From Telluribacter roseus (lineage in GTDB: Bacteria > Bacteroidota > Bacteroidia > Cytophagales > Spirosomataceae): DNA of 64,000 nt. The position numbers and the translations under genes were made by a program. The stretch lies in assembly GCF_017355915.2 (NCBI RefSeq), contig NZ_JAFEUV020000003.1, positions 62,001 through 126,000 of the forward strand, written 5' to 3'. Of this stretch, positions 16,116 to 24,210 are shown piece after piece. The notes under the pieces were generated by a model. The model had not been told where the DNA came from. It was given only the letters and a program-made list of their open reading frames with translations, and searched no databases. Numbering within the stretch: the stretch's first letter is position 1; each line of letters begins with the position of its first letter.

Positions 16116-17093
16116 ATGATACCACTGCTTATTCTACTTCAGGCTCATACACCGGCTATCGCCAAAGGGGCAGATAGGATTAGTCAGGGGTTACCGCGTG
16201 AGGTGCGGCAATTTCTGGAGTTCAATCTCTTCAAGGTCAAAAACTTTGAGATTACTGTATTTGATATTATTCTGATCCTGGCTATCATTTCGCTGGGGCG
16301 GCTCCTGATCATAGTAGTAGCGGGAGTACTCAGGCGTGGATTCTTCCGGCGTAACCAGGTAGATCAGGGACGGCAGGAGGCGGTTATACAGCTTGTCAGG
16401 TATTTTATCTATACCATTGTAGTGATAATAGGGCTTGAAGTAGCCGGTGTACAGCTTTCAATCCTACTGGCGGGTTCGGCAGCTCTGCTGGTGGGTGTGG
16501 GGCTGGGATTACAGCAGACTTTTAATGATCTGGTTTCTGGATTAATTTTGCTGTTCGAGGGCAGTATCAATGTCGGAGATATTGTAGAGCTGGATAATGG
16601 ACTGGTGGGGCGCGTGACGGATGTGGGGCTGCGTACCTCAAAGCTCGAAACCCGTGACTCCATTGGAATTATTGTGCCTAACTCTAAGTTTATCAATAAC
16701 AACATCATCAACTGGTCGCACAATCGCTCGCTGACACGCTTCATTATCAATGTACGTGTGTCTTATCGAAATGATCCCCAGAAGGTGGAGAATATATTGC
16801 TGTTGAGTGCCCGCGAACATTCGGAAGTAGCTCAGAATCCGCCGCCTACTGTACGTCTGATGGATTTTGGCGAATCGGGGCTCATGTACGAGCTCTTGTT
16901 TTGGACCTACAGCGCGTGGCGTATCGAATACATCAAGAGCGAAATACGCATTGCTGTTTTTGATAGGTTCAGGCATGAAAAAATTGATATACCCTATCCG
17001 CAGCGTGATATCAATCTGCACTTTGGGTGGGAAGAGCTGGTCGAGAGAATGATAAATAAAAATAAAGGGAATAGTAACGAACCTGGTACATAA
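16116..17093 (+). CDS. Small-conductance mechanosensitive channel (MscS family)
   Basis: A 325-residue inner-membrane channel that opens under membrane tension to release solutes during hypo-osmotic shock. Hydrophobic segments lie at about 47-70, 90-112 and 113-135. The pore helix has the Gly/Ala pattern LLAGSAALLVGVGLGLQQTF, diagnostic of MscS TM3. The beta domain follows with FEGSINVGDIVEL, and then VGLRTSKLETRDSIGIIVPNSKF, another family signature. The C-terminal alpha/beta vestibule runs to the end. cysM starts 43 bp downstream in the same orientation, so the two may be cotranscribed. Confidence 0.93.
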   Translation: MIPLLILLQAHTPAIAKGADRISQGLPREVRQFLEFNLFKVKNFEITVFDIILILAIISLGRLLIIVVAGVLRRGFFRRNQVDQGRQEAVIQLVRYFIYTIVVIIGLEVAGVQLSILLAGSAALLVGVGLGLQQTFNDLVSGLILLFEGSINVGDIVELDNGLVGRVTDVGLRTSKLETRDSIGIIVPNSKFINNNIINWSHNRSLTRFIINVRVSYRNDPQKVENILLLSAREHSEVAQNPPPTVRLMDFGESGLMYELLFWTYSAWRIEYIKSEIRIAVFDRFRHEKIDIPYPQRDINLHFGWEELVERMINKNKGNSNEPGT

Positions 17094-17136
17094 ATAGCTT
17101 AGATTCTGCTGTCAGAGCGGATAGTATAAAAACAGA

Positions 17137-18009
17137 ATGGCAACACTCCTTGACTTAGTAGGTAACACCCCTTTGGTCGAACTGACCCACCTCAATCCCA
17201 ATCGTAACGTACGCATATTTGGTAAGCTGGAAGGTAACAACCCGGGCGGTAGCGTCAAAGACCGCGCCGCGCACAGCATGATCAGCGGAGCCATCGAGCG
17301 GGGAGAGCTGAAGCCCGGCATGAAACTCATCGAAGCTACCAGCGGTAATACGGGTATCGCGCTGGCTATGATTGCCCGCCTCTATGATATAGACATAGAG
17401 CTAGTGATGCCTCAGAACTCTACCCGGGAGCGGGTACTTACCATGGAGGCCTTTGGCGCTACCGTAACCCTCACCGAAACCATTGAAAGCGCCCGTGACT
17501 ACGCCGAGCAAAAGGTACAGGAGGGCGGCTTCCTGATGCTGAACCAGTTTGCCAACCCTGATAACTGGCTGGCCCACTACCGCACCACCGGTCCCGAGCT
17601 ATGGCATGCGACCAATGGACGTATCACCCATTTTGTATCGTCTATGGGTACTACGGGTACTATCATGGGGGTTTCCCGATTCCTAAAGGAGAAGAGCCAG
17701 GATGTTCAGATTGTGGGCTGCCAGCCTACCGATGGCTCCAGCATACCCGGCATTCGCAAATGGCCCCAGGAGTACCTTCCCAAGATATTTGAAGCGGATC
17801 GGGTGGACCGCGTAATAGAGGTATCACAGGAAGATGCTACCCTCATGGCTCGTCGCCTGGCCCGCGAGGAAGGGATCTTTGCCGGAATGAGTAGCGGTGG
17901 AGCAGCCTGGTCGGCCATACAGCTGGCTCAGGAGCTGGAAGAAGGGGTAGTCGTATTCATCATCTGCGACCGCGGCGACCGGTACCTGTCGAGTGAACTG
18001 TTTGGGTAA
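17137..18009 (+). CDS. cysM: Cysteine synthase (O-acetylserine sulfhydrylase, CysM type)
   Basis: A 290-residue PLP enzyme of fold type II that makes cysteine from O-acetylserine and sulfide (or thiosulfate for CysM). The PLP lysine is Lys41 in GGSVKDRA, and the substrate loop ATSGNTG spans 67-73. The glycine-rich phosphate loop is SSMGTTGTI, and the PLP-ring Ser is near the C-terminus in GMSSGGAA. The short length and CysM-like features (PQNSTRER, RGDRYLS) favour CysM over CysK. It sits behind mscS and ahead of two small lipoprotein genes. A second fold-II PLP enzyme, CBS, is encoded at 50.0 kb. Confidence 0.92.
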   Translation: MATLLDLVGNTPLVELTHLNPNRNVRIFGKLEGNNPGGSVKDRAAHSMISGAIERGELKPGMKLIEATSGNTGIALAMIARLYDIDIELVMPQNSTRERVLTMEAFGATVTLTETIESARDYAEQKVQEGGFLMLNQFANPDNWLAHYRTTGPELWHATNGRITHFVSSMGTTGTIMGVSRFLKEKSQDVQIVGCQPTDGSSIPGIRKWPQEYLPKIFEADRVDRVIEVSQEDATLMARRLAREEGIFAGMSSGGAAWSAIQLAQELEEGVVVFIICDRGDRYLSSELFG

Positions 18010-18133
18010 AGAGTAGGAGCTGAGGGAGACTGTTTTAAGATAATAATCTGGATTGTAAAGTAACAGAAAGGGTAAAGGGGTAGTTAAAACCTAATCAACC
18101 CACTGTAAATATGAACTTTAAATCAGATTGATT

Positions 18134-18364
18134 ATGAAAACAGTACGCAGCTTATCCCTAACACTCCTGTTGGCTGGCTCGGCCCTGGTGTTTACTTCCT
18201 GTTTCAGCCAGAATACCCTGCGCAATAACAATGTCAATATCGGCAGGTACGATATCGCGGTTATTGATGGGTGTCAGTATATAGTAGTAGGACGTAACAA
18301 CAGAGCAGAAACAATGAGTATTACCCACAAGGGAGACTGTAACAACCCTATTCATCGTAGGTAA
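18134..18364 (+). CDS. Small lipoprotein of unknown function, tandem copy 1
   Basis: A 76-residue exported protein. A hydrophobic signal ends in a lipobox-like VFTSC, predicting lipidation at Cys24. The mature part contains NTLRNN..NIGRYDI, then CQYIVV and the C-terminal block THKGDCNNPIH. A Cys at each end of the last region could form a disulfide. The next gene encodes a paralogue of exactly the same length, sharing all these blocks. I start at ATG 18134 rather than the in-frame TTG two codons upstream. Function is unknown; the CQYI...HKGDCxNPIH motif is one I associate with small Bacteroidota proteins, with no assigned role that I can name. Confidence 0.75.
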   Translation: MKTVRSLSLTLLLAGSALVFTSCFSQNTLRNNNVNIGRYDIAVIDGCQYIVVGRNNRAETMSITHKGDCNNPIHRR

Positions 18365-18380
18365 ATCGTATATCGTATAA

Positions 18381-18431
18381 AGCCGGAAGCCCCGCTGATC
18401 CCAACAGACGGCGGGGCTTCCGGCTTTTTTA
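18381..18431 (+). terminator. Rho-independent terminator between the two lipoprotein genes
   Basis: A perfect 15-bp GC-rich stem (18381-18395 with 18411-18425), followed by TTTTTT. It separates the two paralogues into independent transcripts. Confidence 0.93.
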
Positions 18432-18558
18432 TTCTGTAAAATAATAGTAAAGTTTGGTTTGTTGGTGTAAGGCTTACGGAGCAACTAGCTTATCTTGCTC
18501 TTATAGCCCCAAGGGGCTGTCGTATTCACACTTACTCCATTCAAACTACTTCCGAACC

Positions 18559-18789
18559 ATGAGAAATCGTAATGTTCTTTTCGGCACTCTCTTCCTGTTA
18601 GGCTCAGCCTTGGGGGCTACTTCCTGCGTTGGCCCCAACACACTGCGCAACAATGACCGAAACATTGGTAAATACGACATCACTACCATTGATAGCTGTC
18701 AGTATATTGTGATAGACCGTGGTAGGGATGGAGTAGCTCTGGCTCATAAGGGAGACTGTACTAATCCCATTCATCCACGAGTTAGATAG
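18559..18789 (+). CDS. Small lipoprotein of unknown function, tandem copy 2
   Basis: A 76-residue paralogue of the preceding gene. The signal sequence ends in GATSC. The mature part has NTLRNN..NIGKYDI, CQYIVI and AHKGDCTNPIH, so the conserved core is the same while the central loop (RGRDG versus GRNNRAE) differs. The frame extends upstream to 18454, but ATG 18559 begins the signal peptide. The intervening terminator means each copy has its own promoter; a TATCTTG at 18491-18497 is a possible -7 box. Function unknown. Confidence 0.75.
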   Translation: MRNRNVLFGTLFLLGSALGATSCVGPNTLRNNDRNIGKYDITTIDSCQYIVIDRGRDGVALAHKGDCTNPIHPRVR

Positions 18790-18798
18790 AGAAAGAAA

Positions 18799-18826
18799 AG
18801 GAGCCGGGCTATGTAGTCCGGCTCTC
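18799..18826 (-). terminator. Terminator of the quinoprotein dehydrogenase (minus strand)
   Basis: A stem gagccgg/ccggctc, followed on the minus strand by a T-rich stretch (ccttttctttctc), lies between the convergent ends of the lipoprotein and dehydrogenase genes. Confidence 0.7.
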
Positions 18827-18836
18827 GATGCTTGGC

Positions 18837-20954
18837 CTATGGCAGCGCAAACGCTACATAGCTGTCACCCTTAGGAGTACCCAGCTTGGTACCTCCGCAG
18901 GCAATCACTACATACTGCTTCCCCTTTGCCTCGTATACAGCCGGTGTGGCAAAGCCCGCAGCGGGTAGCTTCGTTTCAAACAGTACCTTACCCGTCTTCT
19001 TATCAAAAGCCCTGAACATACCGTCTTTGGTAGCGGCGATGAAGAGTACTCCTCCGGCGGTCACTACGGGGCCACCGTAGTTTTCGGTGCCGGTAGGCGG
19101 TATGCCTTTTGCGGTAAGCTCTTTGAATTCACCCAGTACAGTCTTCCATACGTACTCGCCGGTATTAAGGTTGATAGCGCTTAGCTGCCCCCAGGGAGGT
19201 GTGATAGCCGGATAGCCGTTCTTATCCAGAAACTTGTTGTAGCCATCCATCTTGTAGGGCAGAGGGAACGTACTGGTAGGTACATCGCCACCTACTTCTT
19301 TCTTTTCCTGTTCAAACAGGAAGTCAATCAGCGCCTGTCGCTCCTCCGCTTTCAGGTGCGAAAATCCTGGCATCATTCCTTTGCCACTGCTCACAATGGC
19401 ATGGGCGGTGGCCTGGTCGCGGCGTTTGTTGATGCCTTTGAGTGAGGGATACCCACTGGCCGGATTGCCCTGAAGCTCGGGACCGTGGCAGTTGGAGCAG
19501 TTGAGGGTATATACTTTATGACCCGGAGATAGACCCACCAACTGATCGGCCTTAGGTACTTCCTCCATACGCATAACCCAAGCCATTTCGTTGGAGTTGA
19601 CGTAGAGTATGCCCGTTTCGGTATCGTAGGCTGGGCCTCCCCACTCACCGCCGCCGTCAAAGCCGGGGAATATGAGGGTACCTTCCTCGCTGGGCAGCTC
19701 AAACTGATTCTTGTGACGGATCTTTTTGAGCCGGGCTAGCAGTTCCTCCCGGTTCTCTGCGAAAGGGCTGATGTCATTGTCGCCGATGGTCTGGCGGGAG
19801 AAAGGAGCGGGCTTCTGAGGAACGGGCTGCGAAGGCCACGGATGTTCGCCCGGAAGCCCATTGGTAGGTACCGGTACCTCTTTGATCGGGAACAGCGACT
19901 GACCCGTCACCCGATCAAATACAAATACAAAGCCCGACTTGGTGATCTGGGCTACGGCGTCAATGGTTTTGTTTTTGCGACGGACCTGTACCAGCGTAGG
20001 GGCCGACGGCAGGTCACGGTCCCATACATCGTGGTGGATAAATTGGTAGTGCCACTTGTGCTTACCGGTAGCGGCATCCAGCGCCAGGAGGCAGTTGGCG
20101 TACAGGTTTTTGCCGGGGCGGTTGCCGCCGTAGAAGTCATAGCCAGCCGAACCGGTAGGTACATATACAATACCCCGCTCACGATCAATGGCCATGCCCG
20201 CCCAGTTGTTGGCCGCTCCCACGTCCGTATTCTTCCAGTTATCCTTGCCCCAGGTCTCGTAACCCGGCTCACCCGGATGCGGAATGGTCCGGAAGGTCCA
20301 GGCCAGTTGGCCGGTTTTGACATTGAAAGCTCGTACATGGCCCGGTGCGGCATCAGGTCCTTCAGACAGCCGTACGGGCATTACGATAAGATCCTTATAG
20401 ATAGTACCTGGCGTGTTGGAACAGATAAATTTGTTCTGAGCTATGTCGGGTAGGCCCAGGCGCAGGCTGGTGCGGCCTCCTTCACCAAACGACTCAATCA
20501 TCTTACCCGTGCGAGCGTCCAGGGCGTAGAGCCACGGACCCGCCGTGAAGAGTATGCGTTTGTCGTCGCCCTCGGCCCAGTAGGTTACGCCACGGCTGGT
20601 ATTGTACCACTGCGGATCGCGCGAGTCAGCAAAGCGCCACAGCTCCTTACCCGTAGCGGCATCCAGTGCAAATACCTGCACCGAAGCCGTGGTAGCAAAG
20701 AGCACGCCATCCACCATGATGGGGTTACACTGCATCTGGCCGGAGGTGTCGCGGGTATGGTACTCCCAGGCTACCTTCAGACCTTTTACGTTTTCGGGTG
20801 TAATCTGTTTAAGGGTAGAGTAGTGGGTGCGTTCAGGGCCACCCAGGTACTCGGGCCACTCAGCCGTAGAGGTATTTATATCAGTGAAGTTAAACAGGAG
20901 AGCACTTCCTGCCAGACCCACTCCGAGCGCCAGTATTGTTACTAATTTTTTCAT
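18837..20954 (-). CDS. PQQ-dependent (quinoprotein) dehydrogenase with inserted cytochrome c domain
   Basis: A 705-residue periplasmic quinoprotein of the glucose/alcohol dehydrogenase superfamily. A signal peptide (residues 1-22) precedes an eight-bladed propeller. Blade repeats are seen as FALDAATGKELWRF, YALDARTGKMIESF, ALDAATGKHKWHYQ and FRAFDKKTGKVLFE. A cytochrome c domain is inserted near the end (about 475-555), with CSNCH (Cys486, Cys489, His490) and a likely Met ligand in GKGMMPG, and the propeller then closes (about 575-705). This arrangement lets electrons pass from PQQH2 to haem within one chain. The substrate is a sugar or alcohol that cannot be fixed from sequence. No PQQ biosynthesis gene is in the window. 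An intrinsic terminator sits immediately before its start codon. Confidence 0.87.
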   Translation of the reverse strand: MKKLVTILALGVGLAGSALLFNFTDINTSTAEWPEYLGGPERTHYSTLKQITPENVKGLKVAWEYHTRDTSGQMQCNPIMVDGVLFATTASVQVFALDAATGKELWRFADSRDPQWYNTSRGVTYWAEGDDKRILFTAGPWLYALDARTGKMIESFGEGGRTSLRLGLPDIAQNKFICSNTPGTIYKDLIVMPVRLSEGPDAAPGHVRAFNVKTGQLAWTFRTIPHPGEPGYETWGKDNWKNTDVGAANNWAGMAIDRERGIVYVPTGSAGYDFYGGNRPGKNLYANCLLALDAATGKHKWHYQFIHHDVWDRDLPSAPTLVQVRRKNKTIDAVAQITKSGFVFVFDRVTGQSLFPIKEVPVPTNGLPGEHPWPSQPVPQKPAPFSRQTIGDNDISPFAENREELLARLKKIRHKNQFELPSEEGTLIFPGFDGGGEWGGPAYDTETGILYVNSNEMAWVMRMEEVPKADQLVGLSPGHKVYTLNCSNCHGPELQGNPASGYPSLKGINKRRDQATAHAIVSSGKGMMPGFSHLKAEERQALIDFLFEQEKKEVGGDVPTSTFPLPYKMDGYNKFLDKNGYPAITPPWGQLSAINLNTGEYVWKTVLGEFKELTAKGIPPTGTENYGGPVVTAGGVLFIAATKDGMFRAFDKKTGKVLFETKLPAAGFATPAVYEAKGKQYVVIACGGTKLGTPKGDSYVAFALP

Positions 20955-20955
20955 G

Positions 20956-20994
20956 TAAAAAAGAAGAAGCCACTTTCGTCATAAAAGTGGCTTC
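20956..20994 (-). terminator. Intrinsic terminator abutting the quinoprotein dehydrogenase start codon
   Basis: On the minus strand, an 11-bp perfect stem (gaagccacttt/aaagtggcttc) with a 7-nt loop is followed by TTCTTTTTT, ending 2 nt before the ATG of the dehydrogenase. It ends the upstream gene and also occupies the whole leader of the next one, so it could serve as an attenuator. Confidence 0.85.
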
Positions 20995-21020
20995 AGAATC
21001 ATAATTACTCAAATGTCTTA

Positions 21021-21443
21021 TCAGAACCAGCCTGCTCCCAGATCGCGGAAAGGCCAGGGAATAGCTACTAGCATAATGATCAGTGCCATGGCGTAGAAAT
21101 ACAGGACTGTGCGGTGTCTCAGAGCACCCTCTGCCTTGCGTGAACGAACACGACCTACGGTGATCAGCGTGACAGCCAGCAGCATCATGATAGAATGCTC
21201 TACCGTAAAGAAGCGGTACAGACGGTCGGCCATCATATCAAAATCTACCTTAGGGCTTATAACATACAGGATTATGCCTATCAGTAGCTGAATATGGGTA
21301 GCAATCAGGGCAAACGAATAGAGTTTGTTATCGTTGGTGTCGCCTTTCTGCCAGTTAGAGTAGGCCGAGCCAATTGCAGCCAGCAGGAGGATCAGCACTA
21401 CGTAGCGTAGCCCTGAGTGAGCATGTAGTAAACCGTTATACAT
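21021..21443 (-). CDS. Small four-TM membrane protein (possibly cytochrome b-like)
   Basis: A 140-residue integral membrane protein with four hydrophobic segments, at about 12-30, 42-63, 83-101 and 113-130. Histidines lie at or near membrane boundaries in HAHSGLRY, ATHIQLLIG and TVEHSIMM, an arrangement compatible with haem b ligation but not proof of it. I know the family only as a conserved Bacteroidota membrane protein without firm function. It is upstream of and in the same orientation as the quinoprotein dehydrogenase, with a terminator between them. A role in passing electrons from that enzyme to the quinone pool is a guess from position. Confidence 0.7.
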   Translation of the reverse strand: MYNGLLHAHSGLRYVVLILLLAAIGSAYSNWQKGDTNDNKLYSFALIATHIQLLIGIILYVISPKVDFDMMADRLYRFFTVEHSIMMLLAVTLITVGRVRSRKAEGALRHRTVLYFYAMALIIMLVAIPWPFRDLGAGWF

Positions 21444-21614
21444 ATAGTAAGGTGATTACTGTTAGGATGAGTAGTTAGTAGATTAGATTTACAAATAAAA
21501 AGAAAATTACGGAACCGTACGCAATTTATCCCCTCTGACAACCGCCTTGAAACGAATTTTGTTCGGGTACCGTTGAACTCAAATAAAGAAGTACTTATAC
21601 ACCAATTGCCCTAC

Positions 21615-21917
21615 ATGATACTTTATAATATAACAATAAGTGTTCTGCTCGAAGCCGAACAGGAGTGGCTTCAGTGGATGAAGGAGGTACATATACCGGA
21701 AGTAATGGCTACCGGGCTCCCCGTCGAAAACCGTATGCTACGCTTGCTGATGGAAATGGACAACGGTGGTGCTACCTACACCTGCCAATACTACTTTAAG
21801 TCCATGGCCGACTACGATATTTACCAGGCTGTGTACCAGCCCAGGCTTATGCAGAAGCACCATGAGCGTTACAAAGAGCGCTATGTGTCCTTCCGGACAC
21901 TACTGGAAGAGGTATAA
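21615..21917 (+). CDS. DUF4286-like small cytosolic protein
   Basis: A 100-residue protein beginning MILYNITISV and containing EQEWLQWMKEVHIPEVMATG, then TYTCQYYF and a helical end with MQKHHERYKERYVSFRTLLEEV. This is the form of DUF4286, a ferredoxin-like alpha/beta fold common in Bacteroidota, with no established function that I can cite. The frame runs upstream to 21573 without an ATG; ATG 21615 gives the family N-terminus. It is transcribed divergently from the small membrane protein at 21.0-21.4 kb. Confidence 0.72.
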   Translation: MILYNITISVLLEAEQEWLQWMKEVHIPEVMATGLPVENRMLRLLMEMDNGGATYTCQYYFKSMADYDIYQAVYQPRLMQKHHERYKERYVSFRTLLEEV

Positions 21918-22043
21918 TACCCCCCTACAACTCCTGAGGCGGCATTTGCGAAAAAAGCCATCAAACTGGCTTGACATATACCTGCTTTTTCACTAGATTT
22001 ATTCTACCGATTTCGTCATCCGGCGGTTGTGCACGGGACGCGT

Positions 22044-22088
22044 AGCGGTTCGGCACCCTGTTTATCGGAGCGCCGAACCGCTATTTTA
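22044..22088 (+). terminator. Rho-independent terminator upstream of the hibernation factor
   Basis: An 11-bp stem agcggttcggc/gccgaaccgct (22044-22054 with 22072-22082), followed by ATTTTAT. Confidence 0.75.
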
Positions 22089-22154
22089 TCCCCGGCCTTC
22101 CGCATAGGCTGAGAGGCGGTGCAATTCATGTTTCACCTTAAATTTAGTGTGCTT

Positions 22155-22523
22155 ATGAGACTGCAGATGCGTGCTGTTCACTTTGATGCTGATCAGAAAC
22201 TATTATCGTTCATTCAGCAGAAGATGAATAAACTGGATACGTTCTATGACCGTATCACTAGTGGTGAAGTTATCTTAAAGCTGGATAAAAGTGAAAACAC
22301 TAAGATACAAACCAAGCTTCTGGAAGTGAAGCTTTATGTACCCGGTGGTAGGGTGTTTGTGAAAGAGCAGGGAACTACGTTTGAGGAGGCTACCGATCTG
22401 GCTCTGGATGCGCTAAAAATGCAGGTAAAGAAATATAAGAATAAACGCAAAGATGGTAGGGCACCTAAGTTGAACCAGGTAGCCCCTACTGAAAGTGAAG
22501 AATCAGAATTGGAAGAATTATAA
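22155..22523 (+). CDS. hpf: Ribosome hibernation-promoting factor (HPF/YfiA family, short form)
   Basis: A 122-residue protein that binds the small ribosomal subunit in stationary phase and silences or dimerises ribosomes. The N-terminus RLQMRAVHFDADQKLLSFI and helix KLDTFYDRITSGEV are characteristic of Bacteroidota HPF. KLYVPGGRVFVKEQGTTFEEATDLALDAL gives the second half of the beta-alpha-beta fold, and the basic KKYKNKRKDG binds rRNA. It lacks the long C-terminal dimerisation domain. ATG 22155 is chosen over upstream in-frame codons because it matches the family start. A GC-rich hairpin follows. Confidence 0.88.
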   Translation: MRLQMRAVHFDADQKLLSFIQQKMNKLDTFYDRITSGEVILKLDKSENTKIQTKLLEVKLYVPGGRVFVKEQGTTFEEATDLALDALKMQVKKYKNKRKDGRAPKLNQVAPTESEESELEEL

Positions 22524-22546
22524 TCACGAATAGATCAGATAGTCGC

Positions 22547-22576
22547 GGGGCGATTCACATAGGTGGGTCGCCCCGT
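22547..22576 (+). terminator. Hairpin after hpf, possible terminator
   Basis: An 8-bp stem cggggcga/tcgccccg with a 14-nt loop; no T-run follows, so termination efficiency is uncertain. Confidence 0.45.
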
Positions 22577-22744
22577 AATGCTTCGGAAGGCCGTTACTTC
22601 GTACTATGTTGACTTCCGCTCAATAAATAACTAGAACAAATACTCAGAGGAGCAGTTATTACTAATTCAGAAGAAATTTGATATCTTTATTTGCAGGCTA
22701 AGGCTTGCTGATGATGCGATAAGAATGGTTAAAACTGTAAGGGA

Positions 22745-23977
22745 ATGGCCTTCCTTTACTTAAAGCAATACTATATGTCGCTGTATATATCCCGTCCATC
22801 AACCTTTAGTAGCCGCTTTTACGCCAGTGTCGAGAGCTTCACGCATACCCGCTACTGGCAGCTTAAGCTGTCAGTAGTCTTGTTTGGGTTTGTACTGCTG
22901 ACTACCTATCCCAACTATCTGGATATCCTGGTAGATCCTGCTCCCCGCACTACCTTTTCTTACTTTTATGATAAAGTAGCCTCGCCGCTGTCGCCGGTTA
23001 CATTTGATGAAAAAACACATGGTTCTAAAATAGCCTTCCGGCTTACGGTACCTCTGCTGGCCAAGCTGATCAATGTAGGCCATACGGTTACCGGTAAAGA
23101 TATACTGCTGATCTACCTGATTCAGTCCCTGCTGCTTATACCATTCCTGCTGATGTTGATCCGGCTGCTGAACCGTTACATGGACTCAGTCAGTACGGTA
23201 TTTCTGGTGGGTGCGTGCTCGGCTACCTACCTCGCCAAAGCTTTCTTCTGGGACTATGAGTGCTGGTTTGACGGCTACGCCTACTTCTTCCTGTTAGCGG
23301 GTATGTGCTTTAGGCGGCGGTGGCTCGTGTTCGCTACTTTATTGCTGGCCTGTTGGACCGACGAACGGGCCGTTATAGCCCTGGGCTCCGTTTACCTGTT
23401 TCACCGGTTGCGTGAGAACGACTTTACGCTGCAATCATTGAAAGATCTGCTGCCCCAGCGTCGCTATCTGGATGCTTCCGCGGTAGTGCTGCTGGTAATA
23501 GCAACCTACGGCCTGATCAGATGGTGGCTGACTACTACTTTTGGATTGTCAACGCCTTCGGGCCTAAAGGCGGGAGTAAGCCTGTCGTTTCTGCCCTTTC
23601 AGCTTAAGCACCGGCTTATAGGTATTCCATTTACTTTCGAAGGGCTCTGGATTCCTTTTGCGCTGGCTATGTGGGCGCTGATAGACCAGCGACTCCGCCT
23701 ACTGGCGGGCCTGCTGCTGGGGGGTATGCTCATTCACACGATCATTGCCTACTGCGTATTTGATATTACCCGAAGCCTTGCCTACGCTTTTCCTTTGATC
23801 ATTATTGCGGCTATCCTGATGGCCAGGGACTACGCCCACAACCGGAAGCAGATTCTGATGCTGGTCATGCTTATCTGTGTCCTGATCCCTACGCACTACA
23901 TAGTGATGTATATCATACAGATCCCCTGGTCGCTATCTTCATTCCAGGAGTTCAGTATGGCATTGCGGGCTTTATAA
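22745..23977 (+). CDS. Polytopic membrane protein, tandem paralogue 1 (GT-C-like)
   Basis: A 410-residue inner-membrane protein with about nine to eleven hydrophobic segments. After the first TM (LSVVLFGFVLLTTYP) comes a conserved polar stretch with NYLDILVDPAPRTTF and SPLSP. Aspartates directly after TM1 are the hallmark position of catalytic acids in GT-C fold glycosyltransferases. Other conserved blocks are FFWDYECWFDGYA, TDERAVIALGSVYLF, PFQLKHRLIGIPFTFEGLW and DITRSLAYAFP. The gene 234 bp downstream encodes a close paralogue. I infer a possible lipid-linked-sugar-dependent transferase, but no family name can be given with certainty. A second Met at 22775 is an alternative start. Confidence 0.72.
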   Translation: MAFLYLKQYYMSLYISRPSTFSSRFYASVESFTHTRYWQLKLSVVLFGFVLLTTYPNYLDILVDPAPRTTFSYFYDKVASPLSPVTFDEKTHGSKIAFRLTVPLLAKLINVGHTVTGKDILLIYLIQSLLLIPFLLMLIRLLNRYMDSVSTVFLVGACSATYLAKAFFWDYECWFDGYAYFFLLAGMCFRRRWLVFATLLLACWTDERAVIALGSVYLFHRLRENDFTLQSLKDLLPQRRYLDASAVVLLVIATYGLIRWWLTTTFGLSTPSGLKAGVSLSFLPFQLKHRLIGIPFTFEGLWIPFALAMWALIDQRLRLLAGLLLGGMLIHTIIAYCVFDITRSLAYAFPLIIIAAILMARDYAHNRKQILMLVMLICVLIPTHYIVMYIIQIPWSLSSFQEFSMALRAL

Positions 23978-24149
23978 GTAAAAATAGTGTTGGCCGAGGG
24001 GTTAGAATAGTCTATTGTACCTATTATCAGGTAGTAATAGCAGACGTATGTATGTAGCCTGGCAGGTAGTTTGAATCATAAGAGATAAAGAGGTTATACG
24101 AAGTACTGGTATGAAGCTGCAAAAAGAAATATTTAGCGGAAAAAGGCCG

Positions 24150-24187
24150 GGACGTATTGCTCAGTTTGAGCTACTTAGGGTACGTCC
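24150..24187 (+). other. Nested inverted repeat in the leader of the second membrane paralogue
   Basis: ggacgta (24150-24156) pairs with tacgtcc (24181-24187) and encloses a small hairpin gctc-agttt-gagc (24159-24171). It ends 23 nt before the next start codon and could be an RNA structure or a protein-binding site. No T-run follows. Confidence 0.4.
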
Positions 24188-24210
24188 TGCCACACATAAT
24201 ATAGTAGTAT

